Source: Bifidobacteriaceae bacterium
Lineage (GTDB): Bacteria > Actinomycetota > Actinomycetes > Actinomycetales > WQXJ01
NCBI GenBank assembly: GCA_031278075.1
Contig: JAITLE010000267.1
Location: 1-19,670, forward strand
Direction: 5' to 3'
Length of the DNA stretch: 19,670 nucleotides
Part shown: positions 1 to 7,538 of the stretch, piece by piece
Numbering within the stretch: position 1 is the first letter of the stretch
How the letters are laid out: each line of letters opens with the position of its first letter
Notes under the pieces: generated by a model
What the model saw: only the letters and a program-made list of their open reading frames with translations
Databases searched by the model: none
What the model was told of the DNA's origin: nothing
Made by a program: the position numbers and the translations under genes

Positions 1-50
1 CTGGGAGCTCGTCAAGGCTGGCAGGAGGCCCGCCCCTCGGTCTCCGCGGA

Positions 51-1070
51 TCAGGCCAGCCGGCCGACGAACAGATCCGCCAGCTCCGCGAAAGCCGCCC
101 GCACCGGCCCGTCCGGAACTGCGCCAAGACCCGCCCGGGCCCGCTCCGCCCACGAGCGGGCCACGGCCCGAGCCTGCTCCAACGCCGGGTTGACGCGCAA
201 GCGCCCGACCACATCAGCCAACGCCGCGTCGGTGCTCAAGTCACCGCGGATCGCCTCCGCCAAAGCCACATCCGGGTCGTCGAACCGTCCAGCGCCGACA
301 GCCCGCCGCGCCGACGCCTCGACCAGCAACTGCGGCATGGTCGGGATGCCCTCCCGCAGATCCGTGCCCGGAGTCTTCCCGGTCACCGCAGTCGGCGAGG
401 TCAAGTCGATGATGTCGTCCGCCAGTTGAAAGGCCACCCCGACGGCCTCGGCGTAAGCGGTGACGGCATCGACCACTGGGAGTGGAGCGCCACCGAGCAT
501 CGCCCCGAAACGCGCGGCGGTCGCGATCAACGCCCCGGTCTTGTCGGCGAGCACGCCCAAGTGGAACTCGACCGGGTCGTCACCGGCCGCCGGCCCACGC
601 GTCTCATGAATCTGACCCAAGCACAGCCGTTCAAAGGTCTCAGCTTGGAGGCGGACGATCTCCGTGCCCAGTCCCGACACGATCTGCGACGCCCTCGCGA
701 ACAGCAGGTCGCCGGTGAGGATCGCCACGGTGGGGCCGTACACCTCGTGGGCGGCCGGCGCCCCACGACGCAGCGGCGCCGCGTCCATCACGTCGTCGTG
801 GTAAAGCGACGCCAAGTGAGTCAGCTCCACCACCGCGGCGGCGTCCACCACCGCGGCGTTGACACCGCTCCCGAGGTGGGCGGCCAGCAACGTCAACATG
901 GGGCGCAGCCGCTTGCCGCCGGATCGCAGCAGATGCGCGGCGGCGGCCTCGACCCACGGCTCGCCCGACGCGACGGCTTGCTCCAGGCGCCTGTCCACCA
1001 GTTCCAGGCCCGCCGCCAGCGACGCCCGCAAGGCCGGGTCCATCGGGCAAGTGACCAGTTCACCAGCCAT
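51..1070 (-). CDS. Long-chain trans-polyprenyl diphosphate synthase (menaquinone side chain)
   Basis: The protein has 339 aa and belongs to the trans-isoprenyl diphosphate synthase family, which condenses isopentenyl diphosphate onto an allylic primer. Visible signatures are GGKRLRP (51-57), the first Asp-rich motif DDVMD (92-96), the second Asp-rich motif DDIID (218-222) and the GKTPGTDLREG stretch (231-241). The residue five before the first Asp-rich motif is Ala87. A small residue there, rather than an aromatic one, is known to allow long products, so a C35-C50 menaquinone chain is inferred over C15/C20. The exact length cannot be read. The start is ATG at 1070 behind a G-rich Shine-Dalgarno-like stretch; Met10 is an alternative. 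It lies 44 bp after nuoN with no terminator between, so it is probably the last gene of the operon. The pathway role comes from context with menG, the MenJ-like reductase and nuo; it resembles GrcC-type proteins of mycobacteria. Confidence 0.93.
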   Translation of the reverse strand: MAGELVTCPMDPALRASLAAGLELVDRRLEQAVASGEPWVEAAAAHLLRSGGKRLRPMLTLLAAHLGSGVNAAVVDAAAVVELTHLASLYHDDVMDAAPLRRGAPAAHEVYGPTVAILTGDLLFARASQIVSGLGTEIVRLQAETFERLCLGQIHETRGPAAGDDPVEFHLGVLADKTGALIATAARFGAMLGGAPLPVVDAVTAYAEAVGVAFQLADDIIDLTSPTAVTGKTPGTDLREGIPTMPQLLVEASARRAVGAGRFDDPDVALAEAIRGDLSTDAALADVVGRLRVNPALEQARAVARSWAERARAGLGAVPDGPVRAAFAELADLFVGRLA

Positions 1071-1114
1071 ACGGTCCCCCCGGTCCCCTCAGTCGATTCG
1101 TTTGGCGGCGCCCG
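1071..1114. other. nuoN to polyprenyl synthase spacer, no terminator seen
   Basis: This 44-bp interval holds a G-rich ribosome-binding region for the synthase on the minus strand (a GGGGGACC-like stretch repeated as GGGGACC). There is no stem-loop followed by a T tract, so read-through transcription from nuoN is likely. Confidence 0.5.
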
Positions 1115-2743
1115 TCAGCTCAGCAGCAGGAAGCTCAGCTCATCCGTGAAGCCCAAGAACCAGCCCGGAAGGACGCCAAACATCAAAGTAAACACCAGCG
1201 CCACCGCGACCGCAATTTGAGTCAGGCCCAAGGTGCGCACCGCTATGCCGAGACCACCCTTGGGCACGGCCGCGCCGCCTTCCAACAGCGCGCCCAACCC
1301 AAACGAAGCGTCCTCGAAGAACATCGCGACGATCACGCGCGCGTAGAAGAACGCGGCAGCCGCGGAGCACGCCAAACCGACCACGCCGAGGGCGACCCCG
1401 CCCGCGCCGAACGCCGCCCCGAAGACAGCGAATTTGGCCACGAACCCGGCGGTCAGCGGGATTCCCGCGAAGCTGAGCAGGAACACCGTGAACGCCCCCG
1501 CCGCCAGCGGCGAACGCCGTCCCAGCCCCCGCCACTGGTCCAGACCGGTCGCCTCGCCCCGCATGTGGCCCTCCGGGTCCACCTCCCTGACCAGCGCGAT
1601 CACGCCGAACGCGCCCACCGTGGCGATCCCGTAGGTGAACAGATAGAACAAAGCGCCCGAAAGCCCGTCCTGGGTGAAAGAGGCCACCCCCGTCAAAATG
1701 AATCCCGTGTGCGCGATCGCCGAATAGGCCATCAGCCGTTTGACGTCCCGCTGCACCAAGCCGATGACCGTCCCGACCAGCATCGTCAGGATGCTGACGG
1801 TCCACAGCACCGGCGTGAGATCCCAGTTCAGGCTGGGCGCCAAGGTGTACAGGAGGCGCAGCAGCGCGCCGAACGCCGCGATCTTGGTGCAAGCCGCCAT
1901 GAAGCCTGTGATCGGGGTGGGCGCGCCCTGGTAGACGTCCGGCGTCCACGAGTGGAACGGCGCCGCACCCACTTTGAACAGCAACCCAACCAGTATCAGA
2001 ACCACGCCCACGAGCAGCACCGGATCCAGCCCGGCGCCGTCCGCGATGGCCGCCCCGATCTCGACCAGTTTCAACGCGCCGGTCGCGCCATACACCCACG
2101 CCGCCCCGAACAGGAAAAACGCGGACGCAAGGGCGCCAAGCAGGAAGTATTTGAGCGACGCCTCCTGCGACAACAGCCGACGATGCCGTGCCATCCCCGC
2201 CAGCAGATAGAGCGGCAGCGACAACACCTCAAGCGCCACAAACAATGTGATCAGGTCGCCGGCGGCGATCAACAGCATCATGCCGCCGGTCGCGAAGAGC
2301 ACCAGCGGGAACACGTCGGTCTGGGTCAGGCCGGCTTTACGGGTCTGCTCCTCGTATTCAGAGCCGGGCGCGGCCGAAGCCTGCGGCGCGAACGCGTCCT
2401 CGCCCTGGACGGTCCGATCCGCGATCACCAGCAGACCGAGCAGCGCGCTGACCGCGATCGCGAGCTGCAAATACATTGTCATCGGGTCGACTGTGACGGC
2501 GCCGCCCGCGGCGCCGTCACTGGACTCAACGGGCGCCATCGCCATGTCCAAAGCCGCCAGCCCGGCGACGGCCACTGCCGCGAAAGCGAGCGGCACTTGA
2601 ACGGCCCGCCGCGCCCTCGGCGGCGTGAACGCCTCGACCAGCACGGAGATCACCGCGCCACCCAGCACCACAGCCACAGGCAGCAGGCTGCCCCATTCGA
2701 TTTGGATGACGGGCGTCGCCGCCAACACCGTTCCCGCGCTCAT
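1115..2743 (-). CDS. nuoN: NADH-quinone oxidoreductase subunit N
   Basis: NuoN is one of three antiporter-like proton-pumping membrane subunits of complex I (542 aa, about fourteen hydrophobic segments). Key pump residues are visible: Glu172 in the TM5 region (ALEVLSLPLYLL), Lys257 (LLFKVGAAPFHSW), Lys287 (MAACTKIAAFG) and Lys437 in the broken TM12 helix (LTAGFVAKFAVFG). The family motif PFHSWTPDVYQGAPTPITGF spans 262-281. Between hydrophobic segments, residues about 111-143 form a hydrophilic loop rich in Ala, Glu and Gln. The start ATG (2743) overlaps the nuoM stop in an ATGA tetranucleotide, and a GGAAGG sequence lies just upstream, so translation is probably coupled to nuoM. The long antisense reading frame over the same bases is a GC-phase shadow. 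Identification is firm. Confidence 0.97.
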   Translation of the reverse strand: MSAGTVLAATPVIQIEWGSLLPVAVVLGGAVISVLVEAFTPPRARRAVQVPLAFAAVAVAGLAALDMAMAPVESSDGAAGGAVTVDPMTMYLQLAIAVSALLGLLVIADRTVQGEDAFAPQASAAPGSEYEEQTRKAGLTQTDVFPLVLFATGGMMLLIAAGDLITLFVALEVLSLPLYLLAGMARHRRLLSQEASLKYFLLGALASAFFLFGAAWVYGATGALKLVEIGAAIADGAGLDPVLLVGVVLILVGLLFKVGAAPFHSWTPDVYQGAPTPITGFMAACTKIAAFGALLRLLYTLAPSLNWDLTPVLWTVSILTMLVGTVIGLVQRDVKRLMAYSAIAHTGFILTGVASFTQDGLSGALFYLFTYGIATVGAFGVIALVREVDPEGHMRGEATGLDQWRGLGRRSPLAAGAFTVFLLSFAGIPLTAGFVAKFAVFGAAFGAGGVALGVVGLACSAAAAFFYARVIVAMFFEDASFGLGALLEGGAAVPKGGLGIAVRTLGLTQIAVAVALVFTLMFGVLPGWFLGFTDELSFLLLS

Positions 2744-4308
2744 TGTTCGGCCCCTTCCTGCCCGGAGTCGACTTGTTCTGGGCCCACATAGGAGGAGAGC
2801 GGGTCGACCACTTTACGGGGCTCACTCACGCCGGCTTGTTGGACGGTGGTCGCCGCGGGTTCACGCAGCGTGTCGATCGCGACCTTCGGATAGAACCCGA
2901 ACACCAGCATCAGCGCGATCAGTGGCCCGACCGCCCACAGTTCGCGCCCGCCGAGGTCGCCGGTGTCGGCGAGGTCGTCACGCGCCGGCCCGGTGAAGAT
3001 CTTCTGGTAAGCGATGAGGATGTACAAGGCCGCGAGGATCACGCCCAGCGCGGCGATCACCGACTGCGCCGGCAGCGTCTGATAACTGCCGGCCAGCACC
3101 ATGAATTCCGAGACGAACGTCGAAAGGCCCGGCAACGCCACAGCGGACAGGCCCACCGTCAGGAACGTCCCCGCCAACAGCGGCGTGGTGCGTTGCAACC
3201 CCGGCCCCATCGCTGTCATGTCTTGGGTCCCACGCCGCGCTATCAGGAACCCGGCCAACAGGAACAGCGCGCCAGTCGAAAGGCCGTGGTTCACCATATA
3301 GAAACTGGCGCCGATCTCAGCGGTCTCGGTGAACGCGAAGATCCCCAACACGATGAACCCGAAGTGCGAGACTGACGTGTACGCGATCATCCTGAGGATG
3401 TCGGATTGGCCGAGCGCCATCAGGGCGCCCCAAATGATCGAGACGACCGCGAGGGCCACTATCGCGCCACGCCCCCATTGGACAGCGTTCGGGAACAACG
3501 GGACGCAAAGCGCCACCATGCCGAATGTGCCGACCTTGTCCAAAACGCCGACGAGCAAAACGGATGTGCCGGGCTTGGCGTGCTGCGCGGCATCGGGCAG
3601 CCAAGTGTGGACCGGGAACATGGGCGCTTTGATCGCGAACGCGACGAAGAACGCGAGGAACATGAGCCGTTCCGCGCTTTGGCCACCCCAATCGGCGCCG
3701 ATCAGCGAGTCGATCATGAAGGCTTGTTCGCCGCCGGGGCCTTGGGTCCACACAGCGATCACGCCCGCGAGCATCACCAACCCGCCCGCCAGCGAATACA
3801 GCAGGAATTTCAGTGCCGCGGGTTTGCGGCCCGCGCCGCCGAACGAGCCGATCATGAAATAGACCGGGATCAGCATCGCCTCGAACAGCAGATAGAAGAA
3901 GAACACGTCCCGCGCGGCGAACACCGCCACCATGAACGATTCGAGCAGCAACACCAGGGCGGCATAACGCGCTTGCCGGGCCGGCGAGGTCTCCTCGCGC
4001 CAGGCCGCCAGCAGCACAACGGGCACCAGGACGGCTGACAGCAGGATCAAAGTCAGGCCGATGCCGTTCACGCCGACCGCGTAGGACACGCCGAACTGCG
4101 GAATCCAGGCGTGCCGCTCCGCGAACTGGACGCCTTCGCCGGCCTCGAAACGGGTCGCGAGCGTGACACCGAGCGCCAGCACCAGCAGTGACCAGCCCAA
4201 CGCGATGGGCCGGGCGTGACGCCGGACCGGACCGGGGATCAGCCACACCAGCAGCGCGCCCACCGCGGGAAGGGCTATCAGCACTGTGAGCCAGGGGAAA
4301 TTCTGCAT
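2740..4308 (-). CDS. nuoM: NADH-quinone oxidoreductase subunit M
   Basis: NuoM is the middle antiporter-like pumping subunit (522 aa from the chosen start). Conserved residues are Glu143 (FYLLFEAMLIPVYFMIG, about 138-154), Lys227 (AFAIKAPMFPVHTWLPDA, 224-240), Lys258 (GVLDKVGTFGM) and Glu401 in TM12 (LSTFVSEFMVLAGSY). The KPGTSVLLVGVLDKVGTFGM variant of the loop after the PDA motif resembles actinobacterial NuoM. The frame is open well upstream into nuoL but that part is Arg-rich and non-homologous. Two ATGs sit close together, at 4314 and 4308. I chose 4308 because a GAGGA Shine-Dalgarno (4315-4319) lies six bases before it, whereas it abuts 4314 directly. Starting at 4314 would add only Met-Thr. 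nuoL ends 14 bp upstream and nuoN overlaps the 3' end. Confidence 0.96.
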   Translation of the reverse strand: MQNFPWLTVLIALPAVGALLVWLIPGPVRRHARPIALGWSLLVLALGVTLATRFEAGEGVQFAERHAWIPQFGVSYAVGVNGIGLTLILLSAVLVPVVLLAAWREETSPARQARYAALVLLLESFMVAVFAARDVFFFYLLFEAMLIPVYFMIGSFGGAGRKPAALKFLLYSLAGGLVMLAGVIAVWTQGPGGEQAFMIDSLIGADWGGQSAERLMFLAFFVAFAIKAPMFPVHTWLPDAAQHAKPGTSVLLVGVLDKVGTFGMVALCVPLFPNAVQWGRGAIVALAVVSIIWGALMALGQSDILRMIAYTSVSHFGFIVLGIFAFTETAEIGASFYMVNHGLSTGALFLLAGFLIARRGTQDMTAMGPGLQRTTPLLAGTFLTVGLSAVALPGLSTFVSEFMVLAGSYQTLPAQSVIAALGVILAALYILIAYQKIFTGPARDDLADTGDLGGRELWAVGPLIALMLVFGFYPKVAIDTLREPAATTVQQAGVSEPRKVVDPLSSYVGPEQVDSGQEGAEQ

Positions 4309-4314
4309 CGTCAT

Positions 4315-4319
4315 TCCTC
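4315..4319 (-). promoter_or_regulatory. Shine-Dalgarno of nuoM (decides start)
   Basis: GAGGA on the minus strand lies six bases from the ATG at 4308 and zero bases from the ATG at 4314. Normal ribosome spacing favours 4308. Confidence 0.6.
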
Positions 4320-4322
4320 TTT

Positions 4323-6290
4323 TCAGATCCACACGGCCAGGACGATGGCGGTCAAGAGGATCACTCCGGCCAACATGGTCGCCGCATAAGACCGGACGAA
4401 TCCGTTCTGCAGCCGCGCGAGCACCGCGCCCACGGATTGCAACAGCCAGGCGAGGCCGCGCACCGCGCCGTCGACCACCCCCGTGTCCGCGCGGACGGCG
4501 CCGCGCACCAGGGCCTGGCCGGGTCTGACCAGGAGGGCGTGGTTGACGGTGTCCTGGTACAGGTCGGCCCGCGCGGCGCGGATCAGCCCGTCCACCGCGG
4601 GCGGCAGCACCGGCACGGTCGCGGACGCGGCGCCGAAGCGCCGCCAAGCGATCCACGCCCCAGCCACCACCAGCGCGAATGTCGCGCCCATGATGAGGTA
4701 GGCGTTCAGCACCGGCTCGCCGTGGTGGCCCTCGGCGAGGGCGCCCGCCAGGAAGTCGTCGAAGCCGGCCAACGTCAGGATCAGTCCAAGGAACACCGAC
4801 CCGAGCGCCAGCACGATCATCGGCACGGTCATAAGGGCTGGGCTCTCATGCGGGTGCTGTTCGTCAGACCAGCGGGCTTTGCCGTGGAACACCATGAAGA
4901 ACAGCCGCGACATATAGAACGCGGTCAGGCCGGCGCCGAGCAGCGCCACCGAGCCGAACACCCAGGCCTGCCAAACCTGCCCGTCGGGGGCCACAAACGC
5001 TTGCTCGATGATCTTGTCCTTCGAGAAGAACCCCGCGAAAGGCGGCACGCCCAGGATCGCGAGCCAACCCATCATGAACGTCAGCCAGGTGATCTTCATG
5101 AACTTGTCCAGATGCCCGAACCGCCGCATGTCCACCTGGTCCCGCATCGCGTGCATCACGGACCCGGCGCCCAAGAACATGCCCGCCTTGAAGAAACCGT
5201 GGGTCACCAGGTGCATGATCGCGAACACGGCGCCGACAGGGCCCAGCCCGGCCGCGAGCATCATGTAACCGATTTGCGACATGGTCGAGGCGGCCAGCGC
5301 CTTCTTCATGTCGTCCTTGGCGCAGCCCACGATGGCGCCGTAAAGCAGCGTGATGGCGCCGACGATCAGCACCACGAGCCGCGCGTGGGGCGCCGCCTCG
5401 AAGATCGGCCCGGAGCGGACCACGAGGTAGACCCCCGCGGTGACCATTGTGGCGGCGTGGATCAGCGCCGAGACGGGGGTGGGACCGGCCATCGCGTCGC
5501 CCAGCCATGATTGCAGCGGGAATTGCGCCGATTTGCCGCAGGCCGCTAGCAGCAATGCGAGCGCGATCACAGTCAGCGTGGTCGGCGACGCCCAACTCGC
5601 GAAGGAGAACACCTCGTCGAATTTGACCGAGTGGAACTGTGTGAACATGACCATCATCGCGACCAGCATCCCGAAGTCGCCGACGCGGTTGGCGACGAAC
5701 GCCTTCTTCGCGGCGACCGCGTAATCGAGCCGCTGGTTCCAGAACCCGATCAGCAGATAGGACGCGAGCCCGACACCTTCCCAGCCGACGAACAGCACCA
5801 GGTAGGAGTCCGCCAGCACCAGCAGCAGCATCGCCGCGACGAACAAGTTGAGGTACGCGAAGAACCGCCGGCGCGCTGGGTCGTGCGCCATATACGCCAC
5901 CGAATAAATGTGGATGAGCGTGCCCACAAACGTCACGAGCAGAACAAACGTCAGCGAGAGTTGGTCGACTCGCAGCCCGAACCCGAGGTCGAAGACCCCT
6001 CCGGGGATCCATTGGAACAGCTCGAAATCCTGCACGCGTTCCGCGGCCGGCCGGCCCAGCAGGTCGAAGAACGCCCACACGCCGAGGCAGAACGCGACGG
6101 CCGGCGCCGCCACGCCCAGCAGGTGCCCCCACTTGTCCGCCCGGCGCCCGGCCAGGAGCAGCAGCGCCGCGCTCACCAGCGGCAACGCGATCACCAGCCA
6201 GCAGCCCCACGCCGCGGACGATGCCGTGCCGCCAGTCTCCGCAGCCAGCCAGACCGCACCGGGTGGCGTCGCAATCGTTTGGTTGATCAT
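4323..6290 (-). CDS. nuoL: NADH-quinone oxidoreductase subunit L
   Basis: NuoL is the distal antiporter-like pumping subunit of complex I, with the C-terminal lateral helix (655 aa, slightly longer than the roughly 610 aa of E. coli). Visible key residues are Glu171 (LFVGWEGVGLASYLLIGFW), Lys253 (AACGKSAQFPLQSWLGDAM), the LQSWLGDAMAGPTPVSALIH motif (259-278) and the TM12 lysines Lys424/Lys426 in PPFAGFFSKDKIIEQAF. Residues after about 540 fit the amphipathic lateral helix and last transmembrane segment. The ATG at 6290 follows the nuoK stop by four bases. Its best Shine-Dalgarno-like sequence (GAGG) lies within the nuoK 3' end at longer than usual distance, so initiation may depend on coupling to nuoK. 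Confidence 0.97.
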   Translation of the reverse strand: MINQTIATPPGAVWLAAETGGTASSAAWGCWLVIALPLVSAALLLLAGRRADKWGHLLGVAAPAVAFCLGVWAFFDLLGRPAAERVQDFELFQWIPGGVFDLGFGLRVDQLSLTFVLLVTFVGTLIHIYSVAYMAHDPARRRFFAYLNLFVAAMLLLVLADSYLVLFVGWEGVGLASYLLIGFWNQRLDYAVAAKKAFVANRVGDFGMLVAMMVMFTQFHSVKFDEVFSFASWASPTTLTVIALALLLAACGKSAQFPLQSWLGDAMAGPTPVSALIHAATMVTAGVYLVVRSGPIFEAAPHARLVVLIVGAITLLYGAIVGCAKDDMKKALAASTMSQIGYMMLAAGLGPVGAVFAIMHLVTHGFFKAGMFLGAGSVMHAMRDQVDMRRFGHLDKFMKITWLTFMMGWLAILGVPPFAGFFSKDKIIEQAFVAPDGQVWQAWVFGSVALLGAGLTAFYMSRLFFMVFHGKARWSDEQHPHESPALMTVPMIVLALGSVFLGLILTLAGFDDFLAGALAEGHHGEPVLNAYLIMGATFALVVAGAWIAWRRFGAASATVPVLPPAVDGLIRAARADLYQDTVNHALLVRPGQALVRGAVRADTGVVDGAVRGLAWLLQSVGAVLARLQNGFVRSYAATMLAGVILLTAIVLAVWI

Positions 6291-6294
6291 GGTC

Positions 6295-6594
6295 TCAGTG
6301 CCTCATCAGATTCTCGTCGTCGACGCTGACAGTGCGCCTGGTGCGGAACAGGGACACGATGATGGCCAACCCGACCACCACTTCGGCCGCCGCCACCACC
6401 ATCACGAATAACGCGGCGAGTTGTCCGTCCAACTCGCCCCACATCCGCGAGAACGCGAGGAAGGCGAGGTTGGCGGCGTTGAGCATCAGCTCGATGCCCA
6501 TGAACACGATGATGGAGTTGCGGCGCACCAGCACCGTCACGGCGCCGATGACGAACAACGCTGACGCCAACGCGAGGTAAGCGGTGACCGTCAT
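6295..6594 (-). CDS. nuoK: NADH-quinone oxidoreductase subunit K
   Basis: NuoK is the small three-helix membrane subunit (99 aa, equal to the usual ~100 aa), linking the NuoH/quinone-site region to the antiporter-like subunits. The two conserved membrane glutamates are present: Glu35 in VFMGIELMLNAANLAF and Glu71 in VVAAAEVVVGLAIIV. The start ATG at 6594 overlaps the nuoJ stop by ATGA. The C-terminus ends in a short charged tail (RRTVSVDDENLMRH). The gene is too short for most other family matches, but the motif spacing and position between nuoJ and nuoL make the call secure. Confidence 0.97.
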   Translation of the reverse strand: MTVTAYLALASALFVIGAVTVLVRRNSIIVFMGIELMLNAANLAFLAFSRMWGELDGQLAALFVMVVAAAEVVVGLAIIVSLFRTRRTVSVDDENLMRH

Positions 6595-7538
6595 GGCGTG
6601 TCTCCTTCCTCAACGGGCGCGACATCAACCGGAGCGACCTCAGCCGGCGCCGCCTCAGCCGACGCATCAGCCGGCGGTGGCGGCTCGGCGGCCGCCGCCT
6701 CGACCACGACATCGACCACGACATCAACCACGACATCAACCGGCGCGGCATCGACCGGAGCGACCTCGGCCGGCAGCAGATCTTGCGCCACACCCCGCAG
6801 GGTGTGGACCTGGCCGCGCATCCGCAACACATCCGGGACCGAGTCCTCGATGATCTTGCCCGCCGCATCCAGCGCGGGCACATCCGCGGCGTTGTGCCTG
6901 GCGTAGTTGCCAGGAGCGGGCGGCGGCGTCAAACGCATGCCCTCACGCACTTTGACCGCCGCCATGTCCGCCTGGGTCAGCTTCTTGGTCAACCGCACCC
7001 GGTGGGTCAACACCACCGCGCCCATCGCCGCGATGATCAGCAGGCAGCCGGTCACCTCCAAGGTGAACGCGTAATCGGAGAACAACAGGTTCGCGATCGC
7101 GCCGGGATTGTTGCCGTCCGAGACCGCCTCGACCCCGATCACTTGAGTGAATGTGGCCCGCGCCAGCGCGCCGCCGAGCACCGCCAACAACCCCAAGCCG
7201 AACAAGGTCCCCAACCAGCGCTGGCCGCGGATCGTCTCCACGAACGAGTCCGAGATATCGACCCCGACCAGCATCAACACAAAGACGAACAGCATCATGA
7301 TGGCCCCGGTGTAGACCACCACCTGGACCACGCCCAGGAACGGCGCGCCAAGCCCGACGTACAGGACCGCCAGCCCGACCATCGTCAACATCACCGAGCA
7401 GGCGGTCACCACCGCCCGCTTGGCGAACAGCAGCGCAGAGGCTGACAGCACCACGATGGGGCCGACCGTCCAGAACAACCACTGTTCCGCCGTCGACATG
7501 ACCAGGCCGCTGTCCGCGGCCGCCGCGAGCACGCTCAT
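6591..7538 (-). CDS. nuoJ: NADH-quinone oxidoreductase subunit J with long low-complexity tail
   Basis: NuoJ is a membrane subunit next to NuoK and NuoH. Residues 1-182 form the expected five-helix domain, including the conserved VVQVVVYTGAIMMLFVFVLML segment (about 70-90) that carries the pi-bulge helix. The protein is 315 aa, far longer than the ~180 aa of E. coli. From about residue 185 it continues as a hydrophilic tail: a basic part, then from ~255 an Ala/Pro/Val/acidic low-complexity stretch with PAEVAPVD repeats (257-263 and 298-304) and three DVVV units (268-279). Actinobacterial NuoJ proteins often have a C-terminal extension; the VD-type repeat is unusual. The tail function is unknown. 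The start ATG (7538) overlaps the nuoI stop by ATGA behind a G-rich Shine-Dalgarno; Met14 is an alternative start. Confidence 0.95.
   Translation of the reverse strand: MSVLAAAADSGLVMSTAEQWLFWTVGPIVVLSASALLFAKRAVVTACSVMLTMVGLAVLYVGLGAPFLGVVQVVVYTGAIMMLFVFVLMLVGVDISDSFVETIRGQRWLGTLFGLGLLAVLGGALARATFTQVIGVEAVSDGNNPGAIANLLFSDYAFTLEVTGCLLIIAAMGAVVLTHRVRLTKKLTQADMAAVKVREGMRLTPPPAPGNYARHNAADVPALDAAGKIIEDSVPDVLRMRGQVHTLRGVAQDLLPAEVAPVDAAPVDVVVDVVVDVVVEAAAAEPPPPADASAEAAPAEVAPVDVAPVEEGDTP
6616..6774 (-). repeat. 33-bp imperfect direct repeat pair flanking the tandem array in nuoJ
   Basis: Copies at 6616-6648 and 6742-6774 are identical except for three A/G transitions. They lie 126 bp (42 codons) apart in the same frame and encode PAEVAPVDVAP and PAEVAPVDAAP, on either side of the DVVV repeats. 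The layout suggests segmental duplication within the nuoJ tail. Confidence 0.9.
6702..6737 (-). repeat. 12-bp tandem repeat, three units, inside nuoJ
   Basis: Three consecutive in-frame units read GATGTCGTGGTC on the minus strand (units at 6702-6713, 6714-6725, 6726-6737; the last differs by one base). Each encodes Asp-Val-Val-Val. The unit length is a multiple of three, so copy-number change would keep the frame. Confidence 0.95.

Noticed and set aside
1..50. Terminator after the polyprenyl synthase
   Set aside because: No stem-loop with a T tract is visible in the 50 bases available; the true terminator may lie beyond the window.
1217..2791. Long plus-strand open frame (524 codons) antisense to nuoN
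   Set aside because: Its product is Gln/Arg/His-rich with no hydrophobic or domain pattern, and it lies exactly opposite a well-conserved gene. In GC-rich DNA with C/G third positions such antisense frames stay open by chance.
4309..4656. Upstream extension of the nuoM frame (116 codons inside nuoL)
   Set aside because: The extension is Arg/Gly-rich, has no family similarity, overlaps the conserved nuoL 3' end, and a proper Shine-Dalgarno and family N-terminus occur at 4308.
6598..6906. Plus-strand Ser/Thr-rich open frame opposite the nuoJ repeats
   Set aside because: The repetitive Thr-Ser product is the direct antisense reading of the nuoJ tail repeats, with no start context or independent support.
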